A DNA stretch of 64,000 bases from Pseudonocardia halophobica (GTDB lineage Bacteria > Actinomycetota > Actinomycetes > Mycobacteriales > Pseudonocardiaceae). The notes beneath the pieces are model-generated. The model saw only the letters and a list, made by a program, of their open reading frames with translations, did not search any database and had not been told where the DNA came from. This document shows positions 9,082 through 15,989 of the stretch, in pieces. Position 1 is the first letter of the stretch; the number at the start of each line of letters is the position of its first letter. The stretch covers positions 19,875 through 83,874 of the forward strand of contig NZ_BSFQ01000033.1 of the NCBI RefSeq assembly GCF_027922425.1, read 5' to 3'. The translations under genes and the position numbers were made by a program.

Positions 9082-9686
9082 CGGTCCCAGAGGGGGTGCG
9101 GGTCGCGGCCGGCGAGCATGAGGAACCGGTCGCGCCAGGACACGTCCGCGGGCACCGGCGTCAGCGGCTCGCCGAACAGGCCGAGCTCGCGCCAGCGCGC
9201 CGCCTCCGGCTCGGTGTGCTCCCAGAGCGCCCGGGCTAGGTCCTCGGTCAGCGGGTTGACCGAGCCGCGGTGCACCGACACCTCGTGCGCCGTGAACGCG
9301 GTACAGACCGCCCGCCGCCACAGCAGCTCCCCGGCGGGCAGCCCGTCGCCGGCGGCCCTCGTCGGGTCGGCGACGGCCGCGGCCGCGGCGCACGCCTTGT
9401 CGGAAACCTCGCGGGCCAGCGCGGGGAGGTCCCGCCGGTGCTCGAGGTCGGTGAGGTCGGCGAGCTCGGCCGCGCCCTCCGGCTCGCGCCCGGCCAGCAG
9501 GTCCGGCAATGCCGCGTTGGCCCGGACGTGGTGGCGGACCAGGGCGTCGAGCGGGGTCGGCCGGGCGGGTTCCGGCCCGTCGGGCAGCGGCGGGACGCGG
9601 ATGCGCCACTGGTCCGGCGCCACCCCGTCGAGCACCTGGTTCAGCACCCGCTCGGCCTCGATCAGGCATTCCGCTGCACGCAGCAT
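9078..9686 (-). CDS. Maleylpyruvate isomerase N-terminal (DinB-like) family protein
   Basis: A 202-residue protein with the helical layout of the mycothiol-dependent maleylpyruvate isomerase/DinB-like family: ALVRHHVRANAALPDLLAG in the first part and TAFTAHEVSVHRGSVN in the second, where His and Glu are the usual metal ligands. Actinobacteria have many such proteins, often of unknown function and linked to mycothiol-dependent chemistry. The ATG at 9686 is chosen because GGGAG lies 5 nt upstream; ATG 9704 is possible and would add six residues. It is convergent with zwf with a 4-bp overlap of the stops. Confidence 0.8.
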   Translation of the reverse strand: MLRAAECLIEAERVLNQVLDGVAPDQWRIRVPPLPDGPEPARPTPLDALVRHHVRANAALPDLLAGREPEGAAELADLTDLEHRRDLPALAREVSDKACAAAAAVADPTRAAGDGLPAGELLWRRAVCTAFTAHEVSVHRGSVNPLTEDLARALWEHTEPEAARWRELGLFGEPLTPVPADVSWRDRFLMLAGRDPHPLWDR

Positions 9687-9825
9687 CCGCGCTCCCGTCC
9701 ACATCGGTGTCGACGTCCGCCGACGATCACAGCACGGAGCCGGGTTCCGCACCGGCCGGATGGAGCAAAGTGAGTCACCCGGCCGCCGGTACGACGCGTC
9801 CGGCGCGCGTGGCGGACGGGGCGCG

Positions 9826-9831
9826 TAGCGT
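9826..9831 (+). promoter_or_regulatory. -10-like hexamer for a leaderless glycosylase mRNA
   Basis: TAGCGT lies exactly 6 nt before GTG 9838, and no Shine-Dalgarno sequence is present. This spacing puts the transcription start at or next to the start codon. Confidence 0.5.
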
Positions 9832-9837
9832 GCGGGC

Positions 9838-10611
9838 GTGGCCGAGGGCGACTCCATCGCACGGCTGGCCGCCCGGCTGCACGCGGCGACGGCGGGCCGC
9901 ACGGTCGTCGGCGGCGCCTTCCGGCATCCCCGCCTCGCCCTCGCCGACCTGTCCGGACAGCGCATCGAGGCCTGGCTGCCGCGCGGCAAGCACCTGTTGA
10001 TGCGGACGTCGGCCGGCCTGACCCTGCACTCGCACCTGCGGATGAGCGGGTCGTGGTCGGTGCTCGGCCCCGGGAAGCGGCTGCCGCGGTCGGTGGAGGC
10101 CCGCGTCCTGCTCCGGCTCGACGACGGCCGCACCCTGGCCGGCGTCGCGCTGCCCGTCCTCGACCTGGTCCTGACACGGGACGAGGCCCGCGTCGTCGGG
10201 CACCTGGGACCGGACCTGCTGGCCGCGGACTTCGACGACGGCCGCGCCGCCCGTCGGCTGCGCGCCACCCCGGACACCGCCGCGATCGCCGCACTGCTGG
10301 ACCAGCGCCGGGTCGCCGGGCTGGGCAACATGTGGGCGGGCGAGCTGTGCTTCCTCCACCGCGTGAACCCGTGGCGGCCGATCGGGGAGGTCGACGTCGG
10401 CCCCCTGCTCGACGACGCCCGGGCGCGGCTGCGCGAGGCCGTCGCCACCAACCCGCGGCAGGTCACCACCGGCGACCCGCGCCACCCGCACTGGGTCTAC
10501 GGCCGGGCGCGCCGGCCCTGCCACCGCTGCGGCACCCCCGTCGCCTTCCGGCCCGCGGCGCGCACGCCGCACGGCCGGGAGACCTGGTGGTGCCCCGGCT
10601 GCCAGCGGTGA
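9838..10611 (+). CDS. nei2: Fpg/Nei-family DNA glycosylase (Nei2-like) with Pro2 replaced by Ala
   Basis: A 257-residue member of the formamidopyrimidine/endonuclease VIII family, which removes oxidised bases and cuts at abasic sites. The N-terminal AEGDS corresponds to the PEGDT of Nei2. LPRGKHLLMRT carries the conserved Lys, HSHLRMSGSW follows, GLGNMWAGELCF is the helix-2-turn-helix, and the C-terminal zinc finger has two CxxC pairs (CHRC, CPGC). GTG 9838 gives Met-Ala-Glu, so residue 2, normally the catalytic N-terminal Pro, is Ala. No other start restores Pro. The enzyme may therefore have altered lyase chemistry or be only a binder. It is monocistronic. Confidence 0.88.
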   Translation: MAEGDSIARLAARLHAATAGRTVVGGAFRHPRLALADLSGQRIEAWLPRGKHLLMRTSAGLTLHSHLRMSGSWSVLGPGKRLPRSVEARVLLRLDDGRTLAGVALPVLDLVLTRDEARVVGHLGPDLLAADFDDGRAARRLRATPDTAAIAALLDQRRVAGLGNMWAGELCFLHRVNPWRPIGEVDVGPLLDDARARLREAVATNPRQVTTGDPRHPHWVYGRARRPCHRCGTPVAFRPAARTPHGRETWWCPGCQR

Positions 10612-10618
10612 GCACGGC

Positions 10619-10825
10619 CTAACGGGGCGGCTCCTCCCGCCAGTCCCCGCTCGCGCCGGAGTTCGGGCCGCCCTCGCGCTCCCGCGGCGTCTCCTCGGAC
10701 GGCGCGGAGGGCTCCGGCGAACCGGCGCGCTCGCGCGGGTCGCCGTGGTCCATGCGGTCCTCCCGGTCCCGGTGGAAGACACGCCCGGGCGCCTCGGCGG
10801 GATCGGGGGTGGGCTCGGTCGGCAT
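10619..10825 (-). CDS. Small disordered hypothetical protein (68 residues)
   Basis: An open frame of 68 residues, rich in Pro, Glu, Arg, Ser and Asp and without hydrophobic segments, so it would be disordered. It starts MPTEPTPDPAEAPG and ends GDWREEPPR. A GGGGGAA stretch about 9 nt before the ATG could be a ribosome-binding site. It lies alone between the Nei2-like gene and the STAS gene. I recognise no family; the case rests on its plausible start and on the gap it fills, so it may be spurious. Confidence 0.4.
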   Translation of the reverse strand: MPTEPTPDPAEAPGRVFHRDREDRMDHGDPRERAGSPEPSAPSEETPREREGGPNSGASGDWREEPPR

Positions 10826-10990
10826 GGGCCCGGGTTCCCCCGGACGGAGCGCCCAACCGTCCTCCGCGTGACGAACGATCGCGCATCCGGATGGTCGCCG
10901 TCGCGCCGGGGCGGCTGCGGGGAGGTACGGTCGTGGGCACACTGGTCCGGAGTCGAGAAGCCTGCTCCCACGCCGAGAGGACGAGATCCC

Positions 10991-11461
10991 GTGTGCCCCG
11001 CTCCAGACAGTGCCGAGTGTGCCGGAACCGGCCCCGCGCCGGGCCTGCCGCCGGACCTGCCCGAGGTCGCGGCATGGTGCGGTGCGGCCGGCGACTGGGA
11101 ACGACTCGACGAGCCCGGCAGCGGCATCGAGCTGCACCTGTGCCGCGCGGGCGAACGCATCCGGGTGCTCGCGGTGCGCGGCGAGATCGACGCGGCGGAG
11201 GCCGCCGCCTTCCAAGACGCCGCGATCGACCTGGTCCGCACGGCCAGGTACCTGGTCGTCGACCTGTCGGGCGTCCGCTTCCTCGCCTCCCGCGGGCTCG
11301 CGGCGCTCGTCCGCACCCAGCGCGCGGCCGAGGCCGTCGGCACCGCCCTCTACGTGATCACCGGCGGCAGCCGGGTCGTGCTCCGTCCGATGCAGGTGAC
11401 GGGCGTCGACGGCCAGCTGCAGCTCGTCGGCGCGCTCGAGGACCTCGAGCGCCCCGCCTGA
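10991..11461 (+). CDS. STAS-domain protein (anti-sigma factor antagonist-like)
   Basis: A 156-residue protein whose residues about 50-150 form a STAS domain: IRVLAVRGEIDAAEAAAF, YLVVDLSGVRFLASRGLAAL and GTALYVITGG. The Ser in FLASRGL occupies the position phosphorylated in SpoIIAA-type anti-anti-sigma factors, so partner switching with an anti-sigma kinase is plausible. The first 45 residues are Pro/Ala/Cys-rich (Cys at 2, 10 and 25). GTG 10991 is the start, with GAGAGG about 9 nt upstream. No kinase or sigma factor is adjacent; sigB lies 40 kb away. It is convergent with the glycosyltransferase operon, with only 4 bp between the stops. Confidence 0.88.
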   Translation: MCPAPDSAECAGTGPAPGLPPDLPEVAAWCGAAGDWERLDEPGSGIELHLCRAGERIRVLAVRGEIDAAEAAAFQDAAIDLVRTARYLVVDLSGVRFLASRGLAALVRTQRAAEAVGTALYVITGGSRVVLRPMQVTGVDGQLQLVGALEDLERPA

Positions 11462-11465
11462 CGGG

Positions 11466-12188
11466 TCACGCGCCCAGCCCGCGCAGCAGGTCCGCCAGGC
11501 CACCGACCGCGCGCCCCTCGGTCCGCGCGCTCGTCCGCGCCCGGACGTCCGTGGGGGAGACGACCCGGTACCCCGCCGCCCGCAGCCGTGCCAGCAGTGC
11601 GTGCTCCTCGCCGGACGGGACCGCCGGAAAGCCGCCGACCCGCACGAACGCCTCCGCCCGCACCCCGAGATTCGCCGCGTAGGCATGGGTGTGCCGGTCG
11701 GTGCCGGTGCCCGCGCGGACGAGGTCCGTGTAGCGGCAGAGCACGTCGGCCGGCAACACCTCGGGGTCGTCGAGGTCCACGACGCCGGCCACCGCGTCCG
11801 CCCCGCGCCGGGTGTGCCGGAGGTGGTCGGCGACCCAGCTCGGCGGAACGACGGTGTCCGCGTCGGTGCTGAGCAGCCAGGTCCGGGCGGGCAGCCGGGC
11901 CAGCAGCCGTCGCGCGCCCAGGGTGCGCAGCTCGCCGATCGTGCGCGCCGCCGTGTTCCGGACGACCTCGGCGTGCGGGGCCGCGACCATCTCGGTCCCG
12001 TCCGTGCACCGGTCCGCGACCACGCAGATCGCGCCGGGCAGCCCGGCGCCCGCCAGCGCCACGCGGACCGAGCGCAGGCACGACCCGAGCCGTTCCGCCT
12101 CGTCCCGCGCGGGGACCACGACCGCGACGGCCTCGACGGCCTCGACGGGCCCGCCCCCCGGCGCGAACGCGGCGTACGGGCCGTTCAC
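11466..12188 (-). CDS. Family 2 glycosyltransferase
   Basis: A 240-residue GT-A fold enzyme, last gene of a three-gene operon. It opens with the GT2 block VAVVVPARDEAERLGSCLRSV, has CVVADRCTDGT, and the DxD metal/nucleotide-sugar motif is in LLSTDADTVVPP. The C-terminal GGFPAVPSGEEHALLARLRAAGYRV matches the acceptor-side ED motif of GT2 enzymes. No membrane segment is visible, so it would act in the cytosol or at the inner membrane face. GTG 12188 overlaps the stop of the PIG-L/methyltransferase gene (GTGA). Together with a deacetylase, an N-methyltransferase and an ACAD homologue it suggests assembly of an amino-sugar conjugate. Confidence 0.9.
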   Translation of the reverse strand: MNGPYAAFAPGGGPVEAVEAVAVVVPARDEAERLGSCLRSVRVALAGAGLPGAICVVADRCTDGTEMVAAPHAEVVRNTAARTIGELRTLGARRLLARLPARTWLLSTDADTVVPPSWVADHLRHTRRGADAVAGVVDLDDPEVLPADVLCRYTDLVRAGTGTDRHTHAYAANLGVRAEAFVRVGGFPAVPSGEEHALLARLRAAGYRVVSPTDVRARTSARTEGRAVGGLADLLRGLGA

Positions 12189-13471
12189 GAGCGCCGCAGG
12201 ACGTGCAGCAGGAACTCCTCGTCGACGTGCTCGACGAGGAGGTCGAAGCGGGGGTCGCCGAGGAGCCTGCGGTGGGTGGCGGCGGCGTCCTGCGGGGCCT
12301 CCGCCGGCCAGCCCCGCCAGTGCGCCAGCACCACGTCCCCGCCCGGCACCAGCGCGTGGGCGAGGCGGTCGGTCACGGCGTCGACGTCGGCGGGGGAGAG
12401 GTAGTAGAGCACCTCGCTGAGCACCACGAGGTCGACACCGTCGGGCACCGCCCGCGGGTCGGGCAGGGCGGCCTCCAGCACCGTGACGCCGGGGAACCCG
12501 CCGGTCGCGTCGCGCGTCGCGGCGACGGCGGCCGGGGTGTAGTCGGAGGCGGTCACCGCGTCGCACCGCCCGGCCAGCACGCGGGTCAGCCCGCCGAGCC
12601 CGCAGCCCGGCTCGGCGGCGTGCGCGTAGTGCCGGTGCGGCAGGCACGCGGCGACGATGGTGCGCTTGCGCTCCTCGTACCAGCTGGTGCGGGTCTCCCA
12701 CGGGTCCGTGCCGCCGGCGTAGAGGTCGGCGAACCGCTCGGCCGGGGCGCTGTCCGGGCGGGGGACCCGGAAGAACAGCTCCCGGCCGGTGGCGAAGTGG
12801 GTCAGGACGTCCGGCGGCAGGATCGGCGGGCCGCCGCCCGGGGCGGGGGCGAGCTGGGACGTGAACCGCTCGACGGCCGCGGCCTTGGCCCGGCGGGCGG
12901 GCTCGTCGAGCCGGTGCTCGCACGCCGTGGCCCACGGGATCGCCGGGTCGTCCGGCCGCATCCAGGGCCACATCCAGATCGGGTAGGCGAAGCGGTGCGT
13001 GCGCACCGGGGCCGCCCGCTCGGCGGCGCGGCCGGCGGCGGCGTGGTCCGGGTGCGGGTCGCCGGTCCACGGCGCGAGGCAGGCGTCGGCGGAGCGCAGC
13101 AGCGGGGCGAGCGCGCCGGTCAGCTCGTCCTCGCGATCGGCGAGGCCGGAGTCGGGCAGGCCGAGCCAGGTGACCCGGGTGTCGCCGACGCCGAGGGCCT
13201 CGAGGGCGGCGTGCAGCTCGGCGCGCCGGGTCCGGCCCAGCGCGGCCCGGTCGGCGGGCGGGGCGTCGGGGAACGCGGCCTCGCCGTCCGTCGCGACGAC
13301 CAGCTCCACCGTGCCGCCGGCGGCGTGCACCGCGCGCAGGAACCCCGCGGCGGCCAGGGTCTCGTCGTCCGGGTGCGCGGCGACGACGACCAGCCGGCCG
13401 ACGGCCGGGTCCATCGCGGGCGGGGCGTGCGTGGCCAGGGCCTCGGCCCAGCCCGGGACGGTCGCGGTCAC
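12185..13471 (-). CDS. Fused PIG-L deacetylase / NodS-type SAM methyltransferase
   Basis: A 428-residue bifunctional protein. Residues 27-235 are a PIG-L (LmbE) zinc deacetylase with AHPDDE at 32-37 and HPDH at 140-143, the expected Zn ligands and catalytic Asp. Residues 245-428 are a class I methyltransferase of the NodS type: FADLYAGGTDPWETRTSWYE, then EPGCGLGGLT as the SAM motif I and LVVLSEVLYYLS. PIG-L enzymes remove N-acetyl groups from GlcNAc-containing substrates, and NodS N-methylates a deacetylated glucosamine, so one chain could deacetylate and then methylate the same amine (inference). GTG 13471 overlaps the upstream stop, and its own stop overlaps the glycosyltransferase start. 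Confidence 0.92.
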   Translation of the reverse strand: MTATVPGWAEALATHAPPAMDPAVGRLVVVAAHPDDETLAAAGFLRAVHAAGGTVELVVATDGEAAFPDAPPADRAALGRTRRAELHAALEALGVGDTRVTWLGLPDSGLADREDELTGALAPLLRSADACLAPWTGDPHPDHAAAGRAAERAAPVRTHRFAYPIWMWPWMRPDDPAIPWATACEHRLDEPARRAKAAAVERFTSQLAPAPGGGPPILPPDVLTHFATGRELFFRVPRPDSAPAERFADLYAGGTDPWETRTSWYEERKRTIVAACLPHRHYAHAAEPGCGLGGLTRVLAGRCDAVTASDYTPAAVAATRDATGGFPGVTVLEAALPDPRAVPDGVDLVVLSEVLYYLSPADVDAVTDRLAHALVPGGDVVLAHWRGWPAEAPQDAAATHRRLLGDPRFDLLVEHVDEEFLLHVLRRS

Positions 13472-14604
13472 CGCTCCTCCCCGGACACGGCCCGACCCGC
13501 CCCGCCCGATCCCGTTCCGCCCGGCCCCGTTCCGCCCGGGCCCGTTCCGCCCGGGCCCGTTCCGCCCGGCCCCGTTCCGCCCGGCCCCGTTCCGCCCGGC
13601 CCCGTTCCGCGCGGCGCGGCCTCGCCCGGGACCGCCTCGCCCAGGACCACCTCACCCAGCGCCGCCAGATCCCGCTCGCCGTGGTGCTGACGGACGTACA
13701 TCCCCAGGTCGGCGAGCCGGTCGGCCAGCCCGCCGGCCAGCGCGGCGACCCCGGCCACCCGCGGGGCGAGGTCGAGGACCGTCCGGCAGAGCCGCTCGGC
13801 CGCCGCGCGGGCGGTCCACGCGGCGGTGCGGTGGGCGGACTTGGGGTCGGCATCGATGGTGTCGGCGGTGCGGGTGAGCAGGGCGTCGACCGCCTCGAGC
13901 CCGGCGTGCAGCTCGCCGAGGTGCGCCAGCTGATGGGGATCGGCCTTCTCGCGCAGGCGCTCCCGCAGCTCGTCGACGATCCCGGCGGCGCCGCCCAGCC
14001 AGACGGCCGCGACACCGGCGCCGCCCCACCAGAACCCGGGCCGCTCGGTGTAGAAGCCGGGCTCGCCGACCAGGTCGGTCACGTCGAGGTCGTCGAGGTC
14101 CACGTCGAGGGTGTCGCTCGCGCGCATCCCGGCCGCGTGCCACGAGTCGGGGTGCCGCCGGATCCCGGGGCGGGAGAGGTCCAGGTCGACGATCCGGCTG
14201 CCACCGGGCGCGGCGGCGACCACGAGCGCCCGCTCCAGATCCGGGGCGCCGGAGCAGAAGCGGACCCGTCCGCGCAGGACCCACGACCCGGCCGCCCCGG
14301 CCAGCTCGGCGCCGGTGCCGCCCGAGCGGGCCGCCCACACGCCGTACCGGGTGCCGGGCACCGGCTCGGCGCCCGCCTCGCGCAGGATCGCGACGGCGTC
14401 GGTGTGGCCCTCGGCGAGCCGGGCGAGCGGCAGGCTCTCCCGGCCCCACGCCGCCAGCCGGGCCCAGCGGACGCCGGTCGCGCCCTGCCCGGGCGGCGGC
14501 AGCTCCAGCCCGCCGGCGCGGAGCAGAGCGGCCAGCCTTTCGGCGGGGCGGGCCGCGTCCGGCACGGGCGTCGGCCGGCCGGTGCCGGCGGACAGAAGTG
14601 ACAC
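13468..14604 (-). CDS. Acyl-CoA dehydrogenase homologue with GTGPG repeat tail
   Basis: A 378-residue protein with a diverged acyl-CoA/acyl-ACP dehydrogenase core (about residues 1-330): GTRYGVWAARSGG, a central beta domain with WVLRGRVRFCSGA and a helical C-terminal domain. I cannot identify the catalytic Glu with confidence. The last 45 residues are seven GTGPG-type pentapeptides encoded by a 15-bp tandem repeat and then a short charged end. GTG 14604 is preferred to GTG 14610 because GGAG lies 6 nt before the former but directly abuts the latter. It is the first gene of the operon. It may dehydrogenate an acyl chain or act on an amine; this is inferred. Confidence 0.82.
   Translation of the reverse strand: MSLLSAGTGRPTPVPDAARPAERLAALLRAGGLELPPPGQGATGVRWARLAAWGRESLPLARLAEGHTDAVAILREAGAEPVPGTRYGVWAARSGGTGAELAGAAGSWVLRGRVRFCSGAPDLERALVVAAAPGGSRIVDLDLSRPGIRRHPDSWHAAGMRASDTLDVDLDDLDVTDLVGEPGFYTERPGFWWGGAGVAAVWLGGAAGIVDELRERLREKADPHQLAHLGELHAGLEAVDALLTRTADTIDADPKSAHRTAAWTARAAAERLCRTVLDLAPRVAGVAALAGGLADRLADLGMYVRQHHGERDLAALGEVVLGEAVPGEAAPRGTGPGGTGPGGTGPGGTGPGGTGPGGTGPGGTGSGGAGRAVSGEER
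13509..13612. repeat. 15-bp in-frame minisatellite, seven units
   Basis: Seven near-identical copies of a 15-bp unit with core GTTCCGC recur every 15 bp. They lie inside the ACAD-homologue gene and encode Gly-Thr-Gly-Pro-Gly repeats. The length is a multiple of three, so copy-number changes would keep the reading frame. Confidence 0.92.
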
Positions 14605-14707
14605 ACGCACCTCCGTTGGGGAGCCCGCGGTGCGTCGCGTGCGCGCCGGGTTCCCTGTCGAACCGCAGAACGATCAACAGGGAGGTACCCGGAGGGTCGT
14701 CCGCCTG

Positions 14708-15916
14708 CTACTCCTCTGTGACCGTTGCCACGTCCGGGACCGGTTCCCCGGCCGCGACGAGCTGTTCGCCGCGCTCGTAGTCCTCGTCGGCCCGGTGGGT
14801 GGCGACCCCGACCGCGCGGCCCTGCTCGTCGGCGTACCAGACGGTGAAGGCGCCGTCGCCGTGGTCGACGAGCCGGTCGTGGTCGTAGCCGTCGCCCCAG
14901 GCGGCGTACTTGAGGGTGCGGTCGCCGATCTCGGTCCAGAAGCCCGGCACGGCGTCCCAGCGCAGGTCGGCCCCGGCGGCCACCCCGCCCGCGACGGTGC
15001 CCATCGCCTCCGCCTCGCCCCAGTGCTCGACGACGAGGTGGCGGCCCGCGGTGGCGTTGCGCGCGTAGGCGACGTCGCCGGCGGCGTAGAGGCCCGGCAG
15101 CGAGGTGCGCATGTGCTCGTCGACGACCACGCGGTCCTGCTCGACCCGCGCGCCGGTGGCGCGGGCGAGGGTGACGTGCGGGTCGATTCCGCCGGCCACC
15201 AGCACGAGGTCGGCCTCCAGCGGGGCGCGCCCGGACACCCGGACCCGGCGCGGACGCTCGTCCGGGTCGCCCAGCGGCTCGATCGCCTCGACCTGCGCGC
15301 CGCCGACCAGCGTGACGCCGTCCTCGGCGAGCCAGCCGGCGATCCGGCGGCCGGCGTCGGCGCCGAGGCGCTTCTCCTGCGGCAGGTCCTCGGTGCTCAC
15401 GACCGTCACGTCCAGCCCCCGGCGGGCCAGGGAGGCGGCGGCCTCGCAGCCGATGAACCCCGACCCGACCACGACGGCGCTGCGGGCGGTGAGGGCGGCC
15501 GAGCGCAGCTCCTTGGCGCTGTCGAGCGAGCGCAGCATGGCGACGGCGGGCGCGTCGGCGCCGGGCACCGGGAGCGGCTTGGGCGCGGAGCCGGTGGCCA
15601 GGACACAGGCCTTGTAGGTGATTCGCGCGCCGCCGGACAGCTGCGCGGCGCGCTCCTCACCGTGCAGCGTGGTCACCATCTGCCGCAGCAGCAACGTGAT
15701 GCCGCGGTCGGTGTAGGTGGTGGCGGGGGTGAGCTCCGTGTCGCCCGCCTCGGACTCGCCGCGGAGGTAGTCCTTCGACAGCGGCGGCCGGAAGTAGGGC
15801 GGCGCGGTGTCGTCCGAGACGAGCACGACCGCGCCCTCGCCCCCGTGGTCGCGGTAGCTGGTGGCGGCGGCCAGCGCGGCCGGCCCGCCGCCGACGACGA
15901 GGAGTTCGGCATGCAT
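14708..15916 (-). CDS. FAD/NAD-dependent (ferredoxin or rubredoxin) reductase
   Basis: A 402-residue two-dinucleotide-binding flavoprotein. It has the FAD motif LLVVGGGPAALAAATSYR at the N-terminus, YFRPPLSKDYLRG, the ATG loop CVLATGSAPKPLP, the NAD(P) motif VVVGSGFIGCEAAASLARRG and LYAAGDVAY near the end. This is the layout of ferredoxin/rubredoxin reductases that supply electrons to oxygenases. ATG 15916 is the family-like start, although I see no strong ribosome-binding site. It lies 73 bp downstream of the flavin monooxygenase on the same strand and may be its operon partner. No ferredoxin gene is nearby. Confidence 0.88.
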   Translation of the reverse strand: MHAELLVVGGGPAALAAATSYRDHGGEGAVVLVSDDTAPPYFRPPLSKDYLRGESEAGDTELTPATTYTDRGITLLLRQMVTTLHGEERAAQLSGGARITYKACVLATGSAPKPLPVPGADAPAVAMLRSLDSAKELRSAALTARSAVVVGSGFIGCEAAASLARRGLDVTVVSTEDLPQEKRLGADAGRRIAGWLAEDGVTLVGGAQVEAIEPLGDPDERPRRVRVSGRAPLEADLVLVAGGIDPHVTLARATGARVEQDRVVVDEHMRTSLPGLYAAGDVAYARNATAGRHLVVEHWGEAEAMGTVAGGVAAGADLRWDAVPGFWTEIGDRTLKYAAWGDGYDHDRLVDHGDGAFTVWYADEQGRAVGVATHRADEDYERGEQLVAAGEPVPDVATVTEE

Positions 15917-15989
15917 GTGACGCGGGATACCCGGCGGCGGAGATCGACTCACATGATCCACTCGCCCCGCCGCCGGGCACCGCGTCGGC

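Noticed and set aside
7585..9239. Alternative + frame overlapping zwf
   Set aside because: A frame-shifted shadow of zwf rich in Arg and Gly; zwf motifs are all in the frame starting at 7585.
13509..13612. CRISPR-like regular repeats
   Set aside because: The unit is 15 bp without unique spacers and encodes a protein repeat in frame.
14652..14683. TCCCTGT/ACAGGGA inverted repeat before the ACAD gene as a terminator
   Set aside because: Only 7 bp with an 18-nt loop and bulges; too weak to call, although it could be an operator.
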